From Syntrophaceae bacterium (lineage in GTDB: Bacteria; Desulfobacterota; Syntrophia; Syntrophales; Smithellaceae), in contig PLGI01000137.1 in assembly GCA_003139775.1 (NCBI GenBank), positions 1 to 46,179 on the forward strand: a stretch of 46,179 nt of DNA. Direction: 5' to 3'. The notes beneath the pieces are model-generated. The model had not been told where the DNA came from. It was given only the letters and a program-made list of their open reading frames with translations, and ran no database searches. Of the stretch, positions 1 through 10,636 are shown piece after piece; positions within the stretch are counted from its first letter, which is position 1, and the number at the start of each line of letters is the position of its first letter. A program made the translations under genes and the position numbers.

Positions 1-1
1 A

Positions 2-406
2 AATGTTGACATGTCTCGGCAACTAACAGAATGTCTTTCAAAATTGAAAATTAAACGCAAAGAAGAATATCTTGCTAAAGGAGAGGGCGTGCCCGAATGG
101 ATTTTTATTTCCGAGATAGGCACACCTTTGATTGAAGGTCATTGGAGAGAGCGTGTATTCAAGAAGATTCTTGAGAAAGCCAAAATGCGACAAATCCGCA
201 TCCATGATATCCGTCATACCTATGCTTCTCAACTTATCCAAGATAATCGTTCTCTTGCCTACATCAAGGACCAGCTAGGGCATCATAGCATTCAAGTCAC
301 TGTCGATATATATGGGCACCTTGTACCCGGAGCGAACAAAGAAGTGGTTGATAGCCTGGATGATCCTGATTACACCTATATTGCACCCAATTTAAAAGAA
401 GCGTAG
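2..406 (+). CDS. Tyrosine recombinase/integrase, C-terminal part (truncated by window start)
   Basis: HDIRHTYASQLIQ...LGHHSIQVTVDIYGHL: catalytic H-x-x-R and C-terminal Tyr motif; frame is open to the window edge. Confidence 0.85.
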   Translation, partial: NVDMSRQLTECLSKLKIKRKEEYLAKGEGVPEWIFISEIGTPLIEGHWRERVFKKILEKAKMRQIRIHDIRHTYASQLIQDNRSLAYIKDQLGHHSIQVTVDIYGHLVPGANKEVVDSLDDPDYTYIAPNLKEA

Positions 407-434
407 AATTATCATTGTAAGTTATTGAATTACT

Positions 435-509
435 TGGTAGTCCCACAGGGAGTTGAACCCTGGTTTCCGGCGTGAGAGGCCAGCGTCCTAACCACTAGAC
501 GATGGGACC
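435..509 (-). tRNA. tRNA-Glu (anticodon CTC)
   Basis: Reverse complement GGTCCCATCGTCTAGTGGTTAGGACGCTGGCCTCTCACGCCGGAAACCAGGGTTCAACTCCCTGTGGGACTACCA folds as a cloverleaf; encoded CCA; anticodon loop CTCTCAC. Confidence 0.93.
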
Positions 510-513
510 ACAT

Positions 514-587
514 TGGTTGGGAGACCATGATTCGAAACTCTGTAGTAGGGTTCAGAGCCCTGAGTCCTATCGCCAGACGATCTCCCA
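514..587 (-). tRNA. tRNA-Gln (CTG)-like, degenerate T arm; possible pseudo-tRNA
   Basis: Reverse complement TGGGAGA...CTCTGAA...TTCGAAT...TCTCCCAACCA: perfect 7-bp acceptor and encoded CCA, but T stem AGAGT/CATGG is largely unpaired and the D-loop GG is altered. Confidence 0.6.
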
Positions 588-922
588 ACAGTGTGGAAAG
601 TTGAGGGTGAGTATCTATTCAATTCGACTTTAAAAGTCAAGATGAAAGTGACGCAGGTTTTAAAACACCGCAATTGCGGGGTCGTTGAGAAATCCCATGT
701 TTTGGGGCTGTTCAAATACCCTAAGGGGCACGCCGAATGTTCAGATGCAAGGCGCGCAAAAAACCTAACCGCGAGGCGTATAACCTAAAGGTCACACGTA
801 TGAATATACGTTGAGCGGTGCGGTTTTACGCGCAACCCCGGCCTTCGCCGGGGTAAACTCCGCAGACCATGGTGCCCTTCAGGGTATGAGCGTTTTGCAA
901 TAGCCCCCTGCCCTGAACAGCC

Positions 923-2326
923 CTATTTATTCTCAGTTTCAATATAGGCAAGCGCGGCGTTAATCCTTTGAATAACCCGTTCCTTGCCCAGAGTGACCAT
1001 GATTTCATCAATGCCGGGGCTGACGGTTTTCCCCGTCAGCGCTACTCGCAGCGGCTGGGCGATCACTTTAAACTTTATGTCTTTTTCCTGCGTGAAAGCC
1101 TTGAGGAATTCTTCCAGGTCTTCTTTGTTGAAATTTTGCACCGTTGGAATTGCGGTGACCATTGCCTTCAAATGATTGGAAATCTCCGGTACCAGAAATT
1201 TCAGGGCGGCTTGTTCTTCATATTTAATCTCATCGGCAAAATAGAAATTTGCCGCACCGGCCAGTTCCACCAACGTTTTGACGCGCGGCTGTAAATCCAC
1301 AATCACTTTCTGAATGAAAGCGGCGTCGCCTAAATTGGTGCCTTCAGGCCACAGGGATTTCATCTCTTCCATTAACCGCTTAGGGCTTGCTTCCTTTATA
1401 TAGTGCGCGTTGAGCCAAAGCAATTTTTCGGGATTGAAAACAGCGGGCGATTTGCCGACAGCATCCAGAGCGAATTGCTCAATTAGTTCTTTTTGCGAAA
1501 AAATTTCCTGGTCTCCATGCGACCAGCCGAGGCGTACCAGATAATTGACCAGCGCCTCCGGCAGATAACCCATCTCCTTATAGGCCATGACAGATGTAGC
1601 TCCGTGACGCTTGCTCAGACGTGCCTTATCCGATCCCAGAATCATCGGGACGTGAGCGAATTTGGGCACATCGAAACCCAGTGCCTGATACATCAAAATC
1701 TGGCGGGGGGTATTGTTGACATGGTCGTCACCACGAATTACATGCGTGATATTCATGAGTGCGTCGTCGATGACGACGGCAAAATTATAAGTCGGATATC
1801 CGTCGCCGCGTTCTATAATCAAATCGTCCAACTCATCATTATTAAAGCTGATATTTCCTTTAATGAGGTCTTCCACAATCGTTATGCCGGTTTGCGCACC
1901 GCGAAAGCGGACAACACTGCCGGGCGATTTCTTTAAATTCTTGTCGCGGCAGGTACCATCATATTTGGGCTTTTCCCCGGCGGCCAAGGCGGTTTTTCTT
2001 TTGATTTCAAGTTCTTCTGACGTACAAGTGCAATAGTAGGCCTTGCCCTCTTTGATCAGTTTTTGCACCATTTCGCGGTGCAACTCGACACGCTGTGCCT
2101 GAAAATGGGGACCTTCATCCCAGTTTAGACCCAGCCAAGTCATGGCATCGAGTATCGCCTTTGTTGATTCATCGGTCGAACGTTGCTGATCGGTATCCTC
2201 AATCCTCAAAACGAATTCACCGCCGTGATGGCGGGTATAAAGCCAGTTAAAAAGAGCAGTTCGCGCTCCGCCGATGTGCAAAAAACCGGTTGGCGAAGGC
2301 GCAAAGCGGGTTCTGATTTTTCCCAT
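923..2326 (-). CDS. gltX: Glutamyl-tRNA synthetase
   Basis: RFAPSPTGFLHIGGARTALFNWL (HIGH motif) and DKARLSKRHGA (KMSKS-like). Confidence 0.96.
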   Translation of the reverse strand: MGKIRTRFAPSPTGFLHIGGARTALFNWLYTRHHGGEFVLRIEDTDQQRSTDESTKAILDAMTWLGLNWDEGPHFQAQRVELHREMVQKLIKEGKAYYCTCTSEELEIKRKTALAAGEKPKYDGTCRDKNLKKSPGSVVRFRGAQTGITIVEDLIKGNISFNNDELDDLIIERGDGYPTYNFAVVIDDALMNITHVIRGDDHVNNTPRQILMYQALGFDVPKFAHVPMILGSDKARLSKRHGATSVMAYKEMGYLPEALVNYLVRLGWSHGDQEIFSQKELIEQFALDAVGKSPAVFNPEKLLWLNAHYIKEASPKRLMEEMKSLWPEGTNLGDAAFIQKVIVDLQPRVKTLVELAGAANFYFADEIKYEEQAALKFLVPEISNHLKAMVTAIPTVQNFNKEDLEEFLKAFTQEKDIKFKVIAQPLRVALTGKTVSPGIDEIMVTLGKERVIQRINAALAYIETENK

Positions 2327-2484
2327 TGTTTTCGTTTCCTTAATTTTTTGTAGCTTTATAGGGTTGAGATTAGCTTTTTGTCAAGGCCCTTAATCTTCTT
2401 ATTTAGCAAATTATCCTTGACAAGAAAAAGAATTTATAATTTACTTCTAAGATTATAATTTTAGCAAAATTTTTATAAGGCAGT

Positions 2485-3036
2485 ATGCTTTCGATGTCTA
2501 ATTCTTTGAAAATTAACGTAGTTCTTATTCCCGAGGAAGGGCAGAATTTCGTTTTTTCCGAAGATGGTGACTGGTTTAAGGGATGCTTTAAAGATAGCGA
2601 TAGTCTTGATTTTACTCTGCGCCAGGTTGATGTAAATTGTCTGATAACAAAAGTTTCAGGCACTGTTTTTATTAAAGGTACATTTTCTGCATTTATTGAT
2701 ATTTATTGCAGCCGCTGTTTGGAGCACGCAAGCCTGCCTATTGGCAGTGATTTCGCTTATACGTTAATTCCTGCGAAGGCGGAAAGCAGAGAAGATTTAG
2801 AGCTGACGCCGGAAGAACTGGAAATAAGCTATTATCAAAGCGATTTTATTGACCTCGCGCCTATTATCTGTGAGCAGATAATTTTGCAAATACCGATTAA
2901 GGTGCTTTGCAGTGAAGAATGTAAAGGTTTATGCCCGCACTGTGGCGCTAATTTGAATACTTCTTCCTGCAATTGTCATTTAAATTTTGTTAATGATCGT
3001 ATGGCTGTATTAAAAAATTTTAGAGTAAAAAATTAA
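2485..3036 (+). CDS. DUF177/YceD family protein
   Basis: C-terminal CSEECKGLCPHCGANLNTSSCNC Cys motif; directly upstream of rpmF as is usual. Confidence 0.88.
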   Translation: MLSMSNSLKINVVLIPEEGQNFVFSEDGDWFKGCFKDSDSLDFTLRQVDVNCLITKVSGTVFIKGTFSAFIDIYCSRCLEHASLPIGSDFAYTLIPAKAESREDLELTPEELEISYYQSDFIDLAPIICEQIILQIPIKVLCSEECKGLCPHCGANLNTSSCNCHLNFVNDRMAVLKNFRVKN

Positions 3037-3055
3037 TTATAAAGAAGGATAATTT

Positions 3056-3241
3056 ATGCCAAATCCGGTAAAGAGACATTCCAAAACCAGGCGTAACCAG
3101 AGAAGGGCGAATGATTTTTTGAAGTCGCCTTCATTGTCGTTATGCCCACAATGCAATGAACCGAAATTGCCTCATCGCGTTTGCCCGACATGTGAAACCT
3201 ATAAGGGCAGGGACTACAAAAAGACAGAAAAGAATGCCTAG
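3056..3241 (+). CDS. rpmF: 50S ribosomal protein L32
   Basis: [20 protein letters not shown]...[23 protein letters not shown]. Confidence 0.95.
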   Translation: MPNPVKRHSKTRRNQRRANDFLKSPSLSLCPQCNEPKLPHRVCPTCETYKGRDYKKTEKNA

Positions 3242-3500
3242 TATTTAGAAGATATGTTTTAGGCCGCGCCGGTTATTACCAACTGTAATCCGGACATTTT
3301 TTATGCTAAAAAATGTTTGCGATCTTTTGCTAAAGCAAATTGTTTTGTCTGTGAAATGGTGGCAAATAGTGGGAAGATGTTATTGTAGGCGTAAAAACAA
3401 TGAAAAAAATAAGGAATTATTTTTAAAAAACAGGTAAAAGACATACAATTTAGTTCAATTTTTAGGGCAATAACAGACTGAGACTGGAGGAGGATTTTGC

Positions 3501-3737
3501 ATGACGTTAGAAGAAAAAGTCATTAAACTTGTTATGGAACAATTGGATGTAACCAAGGAAGAGTGCGTTTTGGAAGCTTCTTTTATTGATGATTTAGGAG
3601 CGGACTCTTTAGATATTGTTGAGCTCCTCATGGAGATGGAAGAAGCTTTTGGTGTGGAGATAGCTGACGAAGAGCTGGAAAAAATTAGTACAATTAAAGA
3701 CGTAATTGATTTTCTTAAGCAAAAAGGCATCAATTAG
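3501..3737 (+). CDS. acpP: Acyl carrier protein
   Basis: [21 protein letters not shown] phosphopantetheine site. Confidence 0.97.
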   Translation: MTLEEKVIKLVMEQLDVTKEECVLEASFIDDLGADSLDIVELLMEMEEAFGVEIADEELEKISTIKDVIDFLKQKGIN

Positions 3738-3760
3738 TTCACCGCGTAGGATCCTAGCCA

Positions 3761-5020
3761 ATGAAAAGGCGTGTCGTTGTAACAGGTCTTGGGGCGTTGA
3801 CCCCCCTGGGAAATTCAGTTAGTCAATCATGGGAAGGCGCCATTACAGGTAAATCCGGTATTGGTCCGATTACCAAATTTGATTGCAGTTCTTATAAAAC
3901 AAAAATTGCCGGCGAAATAAGAAATTTTGATCCGATGCAATTTGTCAACAAACAGGAAGTCCGCCGCTACGATGATTTCATACTCTATTCTCTCGCGGCT
4001 TCAGAAATGGCTATGACTGACGCGAAATTGACGATCAGTCCGGAATTTTCTGAGCATGCCGGTGTAATAATCGGTTCTGCTATTGGCGGCTTATCAACAT
4101 TGGAATGCGAACTAAAAAACTTGTTAGGAGCGAATCCCCGTAAAATTTCTCCCTTTGCCGTTCCGTCAATTCTTGCCAATTTAGCTTCCGGTCACGTCTC
4201 TATTCGATTTGGAGCTAAGGGTCCCATAAATTGTGCCGTTACCGCTTGCGCTGCGGGAACATCGGCAATAGGCGATGCTTATAAGACTATTGCCTATGGA
4301 GATGCCGATGTAATGATTACCGGTGGTGTTGAAGCGGCGATAACACGGTTAGCCGTAGGCGGCTTTGGTGCCATGCGGGCGCTGTCGGTGCGAAACGATG
4401 AACCGCAGAAAGCCAGCCGGCCGTTTGATAAAGACCGTGATGGTTTTGTTATCGGGGAGGGTTGCGGTATAATTATTCTGGAAGAATTATCATTCGCTCT
4501 CAATAGAGGCGCGCGTATTTACGCGGAACTTGCCGGTTATGGGTGCACATCCGACGCTTTTCACATGGCCGCCCCGCCGCCCGGGCACGAAGGCGCCGCC
4601 CGCAGTATGCGAATTGCAATAAAAGATGCCGGTTTAAATCTCGAAGATGTCGATTACATAAACGCTCACGGCACATCAACGCCTCTAAATGATTTATATG
4701 AAACTCAAGCCATCAAATTTCTCTTTGGAGAACACGCCCAAAAGCTCATGGTCAGTTCCACAAAGTCTATGACCGGCCACATGCTGGGAGCGACGGGAGG
4801 AGCGGAAGCCATTTTCGCGATTAAAGCTTTACAGGAAAGCATCATCCCGCCCACGATTAATCTGGATAATCCCGGCGAAGGATGCGATCTTGATTACGTG
4901 TCTAAAGTTGCCCGGCACAAAGAAATAAATACAGCCATGTCCAACACTTTTGGTTTTGGCGGCGTCAACGCTGTTTTATTATTTAAGAAATATAGTGAGT
5001 CCCAAGTTTCAGAAGCGTAG
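3761..5020 (+). CDS. fabF: 3-oxoacyl-ACP synthase II
   Basis: VTACAAGTSAIG, NAHGTSTPLND and KSMTGHMLGATGG catalytic motifs. Confidence 0.96.
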   Translation: MKRRVVVTGLGALTPLGNSVSQSWEGAITGKSGIGPITKFDCSSYKTKIAGEIRNFDPMQFVNKQEVRRYDDFILYSLAASEMAMTDAKLTISPEFSEHAGVIIGSAIGGLSTLECELKNLLGANPRKISPFAVPSILANLASGHVSIRFGAKGPINCAVTACAAGTSAIGDAYKTIAYGDADVMITGGVEAAITRLAVGGFGAMRALSVRNDEPQKASRPFDKDRDGFVIGEGCGIIILEELSFALNRGARIYAELAGYGCTSDAFHMAAPPPGHEGAARSMRIAIKDAGLNLEDVDYINAHGTSTPLNDLYETQAIKFLFGEHAQKLMVSSTKSMTGHMLGATGGAEAIFAIKALQESIIPPTINLDNPGEGCDLDYVSKVARHKEINTAMSNTFGFGGVNAVLLFKKYSESQVSEA

Positions 5021-5072
5021 CGCGCTGAAATTTGTTGGACGAACTATCCTAGGAGCGAAGCGACGTAGGATA
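4995..5072 (+). repeat. Two-hairpin element (supplies the fabF 3' end)
   Basis: gtGAGTCCCAAGTTTCAgaagcgtagcgcgcTGAAATTTGttgGACGAACTATCCTAggagcgaagcgacgTAGGATA. Confidence 0.8.
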
Positions 5073-5163
5073 ATGAGCATTTCTTGATATACCAGGCGCA
5101 TAGTGCCATAGTAAAACGAATCCCGACGAGTCGGAATGAAGTTTCTCCCTGCCCCTTAAGGTG

Positions 5164-5221
5164 GCGGGATAATTCGCTCTAAGATTTTCCGAGTACTACG
5201 TTTCGGAAAATCAAGGCTCAT
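5164..5221 (-). repeat. Two-hairpin element, inverted copy
   Basis: gcGGGATAATTCGctctaaGATTTTCCgagtactacgtttcGGAAAATCaaggctca. Confidence 0.6.
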
Positions 5222-5235
5222 AAAAGCGTTAGTCG

Positions 5236-5324
5236 TAATGAGACTCAAATTGCATAAGCTTAGCGTAATGAAATTTGTTAGTCGAATTTTCCAATAACCT
5301 TTAGTTATTGAAAATTATCCCGCC
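5236..5324 (+). repeat. Two-hairpin element
   Basis: TAATGAGACTCAAATTgc...gaAATTTGTTAGTCGAATTTTCCAATAACctttaGTTATTG. Confidence 0.8.
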
Positions 5325-5337
5325 AGAGGTGGAGACA

Positions 5338-5406
5338 GTGAGACTCAAATTGCATAAGCTTAGCGTACTGAAGTTGTCTGGTCGAACTATCCTGCGTTAG
5401 CAGGGG
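5338..5406 (+). repeat. Two-hairpin element in the glyA leader
   Basis: GTGAGACTCAAATT...ggTCGAACTATCCTGcgttagCAGGG. Confidence 0.75.
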
Positions 5407-5457
5407 TTGAAGATCCGAGATATGTAGAAATTAATAGTGAAGGAGAGAACAATTCCC

Positions 5458-6711
5458 ATGTCTTTTTTAGAAAAAGTTGATCCGAAAGTCAGTCAGGCCA
5501 TTGATTTGGAAACACGCCGGCAGGCGGGGAAAATAGAGCTGATTGCTTCCGAGAATTTTGTGAGTGAGGCGGTATTAGAAGCGCAGGGTTCTGTCATGAC
5601 CAATAAGTATGCCGAAGGTTATCCCGGGAAACGTTACTATGGCGGCTGTGAATTTGTCGACATCGTGGAAAGTCTGGCGATTGAACGCTGTAAACAGCTT
5701 TTTGGAGCCGATCATGTCAATGTACAGCCGCATTCCGGCACGCAAGCGAATATGGCCGTATATTTTGCGGCAGTACAGCCGGGGGATACAATTTTGGGAA
5801 TGAATTTATCTCACGGTGGACATCTGTCTCATGGAAGCCCGGCCAATTTTTCGGGTAAACTTTATAAGATTATTCCTTACGGCGTCAGTAGAGATACAGA
5901 AACTATTGATTATGATGAAGTGGAAAAATTAGCCAAAGAACATAAGCCTAAAATGATTATTGTCGGCGCCAGCGCTTATCCCAGGGTACTTGATTTTCAA
6001 CGGTTCCGGAAAATTGCCGATGAAGTCGGCGCTGTAATCATGGCGGATATCGCCCATATTGCGGGGCTTGTCTGTACGGGATTGCATCCTTCCCCTGTTC
6101 CCGTTTGTGAATACGTCACGTCCACAACGCATAAGACTTTGCGCGGGCCGCGCGGCGGCTTGATCATGTGCAAAGAAGCTTACGCTAAAACATTGAACAG
6201 CAGAGTTTTCCCCGGCATGCAGGGCGGCCCTTTAATGCATATTATTGCCGCTAAAGCCGTTGCTTTTCAGGAAGCGCTTTTACCGGAATTCAAGGAATAT
6301 CAAAAGCAGATAATCAAAAACGCTCAGGCAATGGCGGATGAACTAAAGAATCAGGGATTCAGGATTGTTTCAGGCGGAACGGACAATCATTTGATGCTGG
6401 TTGATTTAACTGCCAAAGGTGTTACAGGAAAAGACGCGCAGGAGACGCTCGACCGCGCCGCCATAACTGTCAATAAAAACGGTATTCCCTTTGATACGCA
6501 AGGACCCCAGGTAACCAGTGGAATCAGAATCGGTACCCCCGCTGTGACTACGAGAGGAATGAAGGAAGGCGAGATGCGTTTAATCGCTTCCTATATCGCC
6601 GATGTAATTAAAAATATCAATAATGAGCAGAACATTCAGGCTATTGCTGAAAAGGTAAAAACTCTTTGTGCCCAATTCCCTCTTTATCAACGAAGGATTA
6701 AGAGCCTGTAA
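5458..6711 (+). CDS. glyA: Serine hydroxymethyltransferase
   Basis: [27 protein letters not shown]; start placed at MSFLEKVDP after AAGGAGAG ribosome-binding site. Confidence 0.96.
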   Translation: MSFLEKVDPKVSQAIDLETRRQAGKIELIASENFVSEAVLEAQGSVMTNKYAEGYPGKRYYGGCEFVDIVESLAIERCKQLFGADHVNVQPHSGTQANMAVYFAAVQPGDTILGMNLSHGGHLSHGSPANFSGKLYKIIPYGVSRDTETIDYDEVEKLAKEHKPKMIIVGASAYPRVLDFQRFRKIADEVGAVIMADIAHIAGLVCTGLHPSPVPVCEYVTSTTHKTLRGPRGGLIMCKEAYAKTLNSRVFPGMQGGPLMHIIAAKAVAFQEALLPEFKEYQKQIIKNAQAMADELKNQGFRIVSGGTDNHLMLVDLTAKGVTGKDAQETLDRAAITVNKNGIPFDTQGPQVTSGIRIGTPAVTTRGMKEGEMRLIASYIADVIKNINNEQNIQAIAEKVKTLCAQFPLYQRRIKSL

Positions 6712-6755
6712 AAAGACTTAGGATGAAAGAATCAGCTTCGTGAAAGCGTGTAAAT

Positions 6756-7241
6756 ATGGCCAAAAGGAAAGCATCTTCAGCAAGTCTGCCGGAGAAAATT
6801 AACAAAAGACCCGATTGGGATGCTTATTTTCTGGAAATTGTCGAGCTTGTTTCTAAGCGCAGTACTTGTTGCAGGCGAGCTGTGGGATCTGGATTGGTGC
6901 GCGATCACCGGATTCTGGCCACCGGCTATAATGGCGCTCCCTCCAAACTCCAACACTGCCTGGATATTGGCTGTCTGCGCGCGCAACTCAAAATTCCTTC
7001 GGGTGAGCGTCATGAATTATGCCGCGGACTGCACGCGGAACAAAATGCTGTTATTCAGGCGGCGCTGCATGGAGTGAATACTAAAGGATCGACGTTGTAT
7101 TGTACCAATCATCCCTGTGTTATTTGTGCCAAAATGATAATCAACGCCGGTGTTGTCCGTATAGTTATCCGCGACGGCTACCATGATAAATTGGCCGCGC
7201 AGATGCTCAAGGAAGCGGGAATTAGCGTAAAACAACTCTAA
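6756..7241 (+). CDS. dCMP deaminase (ComEB-like)
   Basis: LHAEQNAV and [13 protein letters not shown] zinc deaminase motifs. Confidence 0.9.
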   Translation: MAKRKASSASLPEKINKRPDWDAYFLEIVELVSKRSTCCRRAVGSGLVRDHRILATGYNGAPSKLQHCLDIGCLRAQLKIPSGERHELCRGLHAEQNAVIQAALHGVNTKGSTLYCTNHPCVICAKMIINAGVVRIVIRDGYHDKLAAQMLKEAGISVKQL

Positions 7242-7272
7242 ACTTTAGAAAATAATTAAGGTAAACAAACTC

Positions 7273-7734
7273 ATGAAGTGCCCTTTTTGCGGTCATGCGG
7301 AAAATAAAGTTATTGATTCGCGAATAAGCAAAGATGGCAAAGCCGTCCGTCGCCGCCGGGAATGTTTGGGCTGCTCAAAGCGCTTTACCACTTATGAGTA
7401 TGTAGAAGATATATTGCCGATGGTCGTAAAAAAAGATGGCCGTCGCGAACAGTTTGACCGGCAGAAAATATTAAGTGGTATAAAAAAAGCTTGCGAGAAG
7501 CGTCCGATCAGTATGGAGTCCATAGATAAACTTGTCGAAAATGTAGAGCAGGCCTGTCAGGAGATGCAATTAGAAGAAATTTCTTCGACACTTATCGGAG
7601 AAAAGATAATGAACGAACTCAAGATGTTTGACGGTGTTGCCTACGTCCGGTTTGCCTCGGTTTACCGTCAATTTCGCGATGTCGGCGAATTCATGTCCGA
7701 ACTGAAAGATTTATTGAGCAAGGGTAAAAAATAA
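7273..7734 (+). CDS. nrdR: Transcriptional regulator NrdR
   Basis: [17 protein letters not shown]...[16 protein letters not shown] zinc ribbon plus ATP cone. Confidence 0.96.
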   Translation: MKCPFCGHAENKVIDSRISKDGKAVRRRRECLGCSKRFTTYEYVEDILPMVVKKDGRREQFDRQKILSGIKKACEKRPISMESIDKLVENVEQACQEMQLEEISSTLIGEKIMNELKMFDGVAYVRFASVYRQFRDVGEFMSELKDLLSKGKK

Positions 7735-7737
7735 TTT

Positions 7738-8376
7738 ATGTTTACCGGAATTGTAGAGGGATTGGGCAAGGTCAAACGCCTGACAATGAAAGGCGCCGAT
7801 GCCGTTTTAGAAATTGAAACCGCAATCAATTTAACGGATGTGTCCGTCGGCGATAGTATCGCGGTAAACGGCGCTTGTCTTACCGTCACCTCAAAAAATC
7901 AACAGAATTTCAACGCCGATGTTTCCGCCGAAACGCTTTCCAGAACAACGCTCAAACTTTTACAGGCGGGACACAAAGTTAATTTGGAAAAATCATTGCG
8001 GGTTGGCGGCTTCGTCGGCGGTCATTTCGTTTTAGGCCATATTGATTCAGCCTGTCGAATTCTATCGCAGGCGCAAAAATCCGGCTCGCTGATTCTGGCT
8101 GTGGAAATGAATGATAATCTATCACGCTATATTGTGGAAAAAGGATCGGTGGCCATAGACGGCATCAGTCTTACCGTGAACAAACTTGAAAAAAACAGGT
8201 TTTATGTTAATATAATTCCTCATACAGCGGCCAATACTACTTTGCTTACGAAAAAAGACGGTGACCTGGTAAATATCGAAACTGATGTTCTGGGGAAATA
8301 TGTGGAAAAATTATTGCAAACTACGCGGGGAATAGATAAAGACTTCCTGGCGCAGCACGGTTTTTCAAATAAATAA
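7738..8376 (+). CDS. ribE: Riboflavin synthase alpha subunit
   Basis: [12 protein letters not shown]; duplicated lumazine-binding domain; [10 protein letters not shown]. Confidence 0.95.
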   Translation: MFTGIVEGLGKVKRLTMKGADAVLEIETAINLTDVSVGDSIAVNGACLTVTSKNQQNFNADVSAETLSRTTLKLLQAGHKVNLEKSLRVGGFVGGHFVLGHIDSACRILSQAQKSGSLILAVEMNDNLSRYIVEKGSVAIDGISLTVNKLEKNRFYVNIIPHTAANTTLLTKKDGDLVNIETDVLGKYVEKLLQTTRGIDKDFLAQHGFSNK

Positions 8377-8389
8377 GGATAAATACGCA

Positions 8390-9592
8390 ATGGCAATCAG
8401 TACAATTCAGGAAGCAATCGAAGATATTCAAAACGGGAAAATGGTAATTCTCGTTGATGACGAAGACCGGGAAAATGAAGGCGATCTTTGCATGGCGGCG
8501 GAATTTATTTCGCCGGAAACAATCAACTTCATGGCCCGCTATGGCCGTGGTTTGATATGTTTGACTCTCAACGAAGAAATAGCGGATAAACTTCATCTGA
8601 AACAAATGGTTCAAGACAATCAGGCGCGTTTCGGAACGGCATTTACCGTTTCCATCGAAGCGCGACACGGTGTTTCCACCGGCATCTCCGCCGCCGACAG
8701 AGCGACAACAATTCATGCCGCTGTTAATCCCTTGTCCAAGCCGGAAGATTTAGTCAGCCCTGGCCATGTATTTCCGATCCGTGCCAAGCGGGGCGGTGTT
8801 TTAGTGCGCACCGGACAGACTGAAGGATCGGTAGATTTATGCCGCATAGCCGGCTTGACGCAGGCCGGTGTAATTTGTGAAATCATGAAAGATGACGGCA
8901 CAATGGCGCGGATGCCGGATTTGGAAATTTTTGCCCATGAACATAATATAAAAATTGTCACCATTGCCGATCTTATTGATTACCGGATGCAAAACGAATC
9001 TCTCATCAGACGAATGGCGGAAGCGACAATTCCTACCAGTTTTGGCGGTGATTTTAAAGTTATCGTTTACGAAAATGATGCTGATGACTGGCAGCACATT
9101 GCTTTGGTTAAAGGTGAAATTAAAGAAGAAGATGAAGTGCTGGTGCGTGTCCATTCAGAGTGTCTTACCGGCGATCTTTTTGGTTCCAAAAAATGTGACT
9201 GCGGCGATCAGCTCCATCGCGCGATGAGCATGGTGGAAAAAGAAGGAAAAGGCGTGATCGTTTACATGCGGCAGGAAGGCCGGGGAATCGGTCTCGTTAA
9301 CAAACTCAAAGCTTACGCCTTGCAGGAACAAGGACAAGATACGGTTGAGGCTAATATCGCCCTTGGATTTAAGGCGGATTTAAGAGATTACGGCATTGGA
9401 GCGCAAATCCTCGTTGATCTGGGTGTGCGCAAGATGCGATTATTAACTAATAACCCGAAGAAGATTGTCGGACTTGAAGGTTACGGAATCGAGATCACTC
9501 AACGAGTTCCTATTGAAATAAACCCAAACGAAGACAATATAAAGTATATGAAAACAAAACAAAAGAAGATGGGTCATATTTTAAAAATATAG
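8390..9592 (+). CDS. ribBA: Bifunctional DHBP synthase / GTP cyclohydrolase II
   Basis: [17 protein letters not shown] (RibB) and [20 protein letters not shown] (RibA). Confidence 0.96.
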   Translation: MAISTIQEAIEDIQNGKMVILVDDEDRENEGDLCMAAEFISPETINFMARYGRGLICLTLNEEIADKLHLKQMVQDNQARFGTAFTVSIEARHGVSTGISAADRATTIHAAVNPLSKPEDLVSPGHVFPIRAKRGGVLVRTGQTEGSVDLCRIAGLTQAGVICEIMKDDGTMARMPDLEIFAHEHNIKIVTIADLIDYRMQNESLIRRMAEATIPTSFGGDFKVIVYENDADDWQHIALVKGEIKEEDEVLVRVHSECLTGDLFGSKKCDCGDQLHRAMSMVEKEGKGVIVYMRQEGRGIGLVNKLKAYALQEQGQDTVEANIALGFKADLRDYGIGAQILVDLGVRKMRLLTNNPKKIVGLEGYGIEITQRVPIEINPNEDNIKYMKTKQKKMGHILKI

Positions 9593-9629
9593 TTAGAGAA
9601 AAATTCAAACATAAGGATGGTAATAGACA

Positions 9630-10094
9630 ATGCCGAAAATAATTGAAGGAAAAATCGTCGCCAAGGGAATGAAATTTGGCATCGTAGCCAGCCGTTTTAA
9701 CGATTTTATTTGCGGCAGGTTAATTGAAGGAACCATCGACGCATTGATGAGAGCAGGCACGGAAGAAAAAGATATCGCAATCTATAAAGTTCCCGGATCT
9801 TTTGAATTGCCGCTCACGGCGAAAAAATTAGCAAAAAGCGCTCGTTTTGACGCCATAATTTGTTTAGGCGCCATAATTCGCGGCGCGACTCCGCATTTCG
9901 AGTATATAAGCGCCGAAGTATCCAAAGGCATTGCCAGCGTTGGTCTCGAAACAGAAGTTCCTGTTATTTTCGGTGTGTTGACAACGGATACAATTGAACA
10001 AGCGATTGAACGCGCGGGAACGAAGTCGGGAAATAAAGGCGCCGATGCGGCGATGACGGCAATAGAAATGGTTGATTTATTCAAGAAGATTTAA
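9630..10094 (+). CDS. ribH: 6,7-dimethyl-8-ribityllumazine synthase
   Basis: [24 protein letters not shown]. Confidence 0.96.
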   Translation: MPKIIEGKIVAKGMKFGIVASRFNDFICGRLIEGTIDALMRAGTEEKDIAIYKVPGSFELPLTAKKLAKSARFDAIICLGAIIRGATPHFEYISAEVSKGIASVGLETEVPVIFGVLTTDTIEQAIERAGTKSGNKGADAAMTAIEMVDLFKKI

Positions 10095-10180
10095 GGTTAA
10101 ACTGCCATCCTGTTATGGCAAGAATATCAATAGAGAATGTAGCAATCTGATGATGTTGCTCTTTGAGGTTTAAGGATTAA

Positions 10181-10636
10181 ATGCGTGGGCGGAGAAAGGC
10201 ACGAGAAATTGCCTTACAGGTTCTTTACGGTCTTAATTTTGTGGATATTGATGTGCAGAAGGCTTTAGATCTTTTCTGGGGTAATTTTGTTGCTCCAAAA
10301 ACGGCTAAAGAATTTGCGGCATTTCTGGTGCAGGGCACATGTGAACACAAGGAGGAACTGGATAAGCTTATTGCCGATTGTTCGGATAACTGGTCGCTGG
10401 GACGGATGTCCAAAGTAGATATAAATATTTTGCGTCTGGCTGTATTTGAGTTTCTCTACTGTGAAGATATTCCGCCGAAAGTTACTTTAAACGAAGCCGT
10501 TGATCTGGGAAAGACTTTTGGTTCGGAAAATTCCGGCTCTTTTATTAACGGCATATTGGACGCGCTTAATCTGAAATTAAACAAAAAAAATGCAACTAAC
10601 CTTCTCGACAGAAAATCCAGACCTTCCAAAACATAA
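10181..10636 (+). CDS. nusB: Transcription antitermination factor NusB
   Basis: RRKAREIALQVLY...VTLNEAVDLGKTFGSENSGSFINGILD. Confidence 0.94.
   Translation: MRGRRKAREIALQVLYGLNFVDIDVQKALDLFWGNFVAPKTAKEFAAFLVQGTCEHKEELDKLIADCSDNWSLGRMSKVDINILRLAVFEFLYCEDIPPKVTLNEAVDLGKTFGSENSGSFINGILDALNLKLNKKNATNLLDRKSRPSKT

Noticed and set aside
1493-1936. 147-aa ORF on the + strand antisense to gltX, and similar antisense ORFs (e.g. 19514-20140, 41419-42081, 35934-36596)
   Set aside because: They lie fully opposite well-supported conserved genes and show no recognisable domain; typical shadow ORFs.
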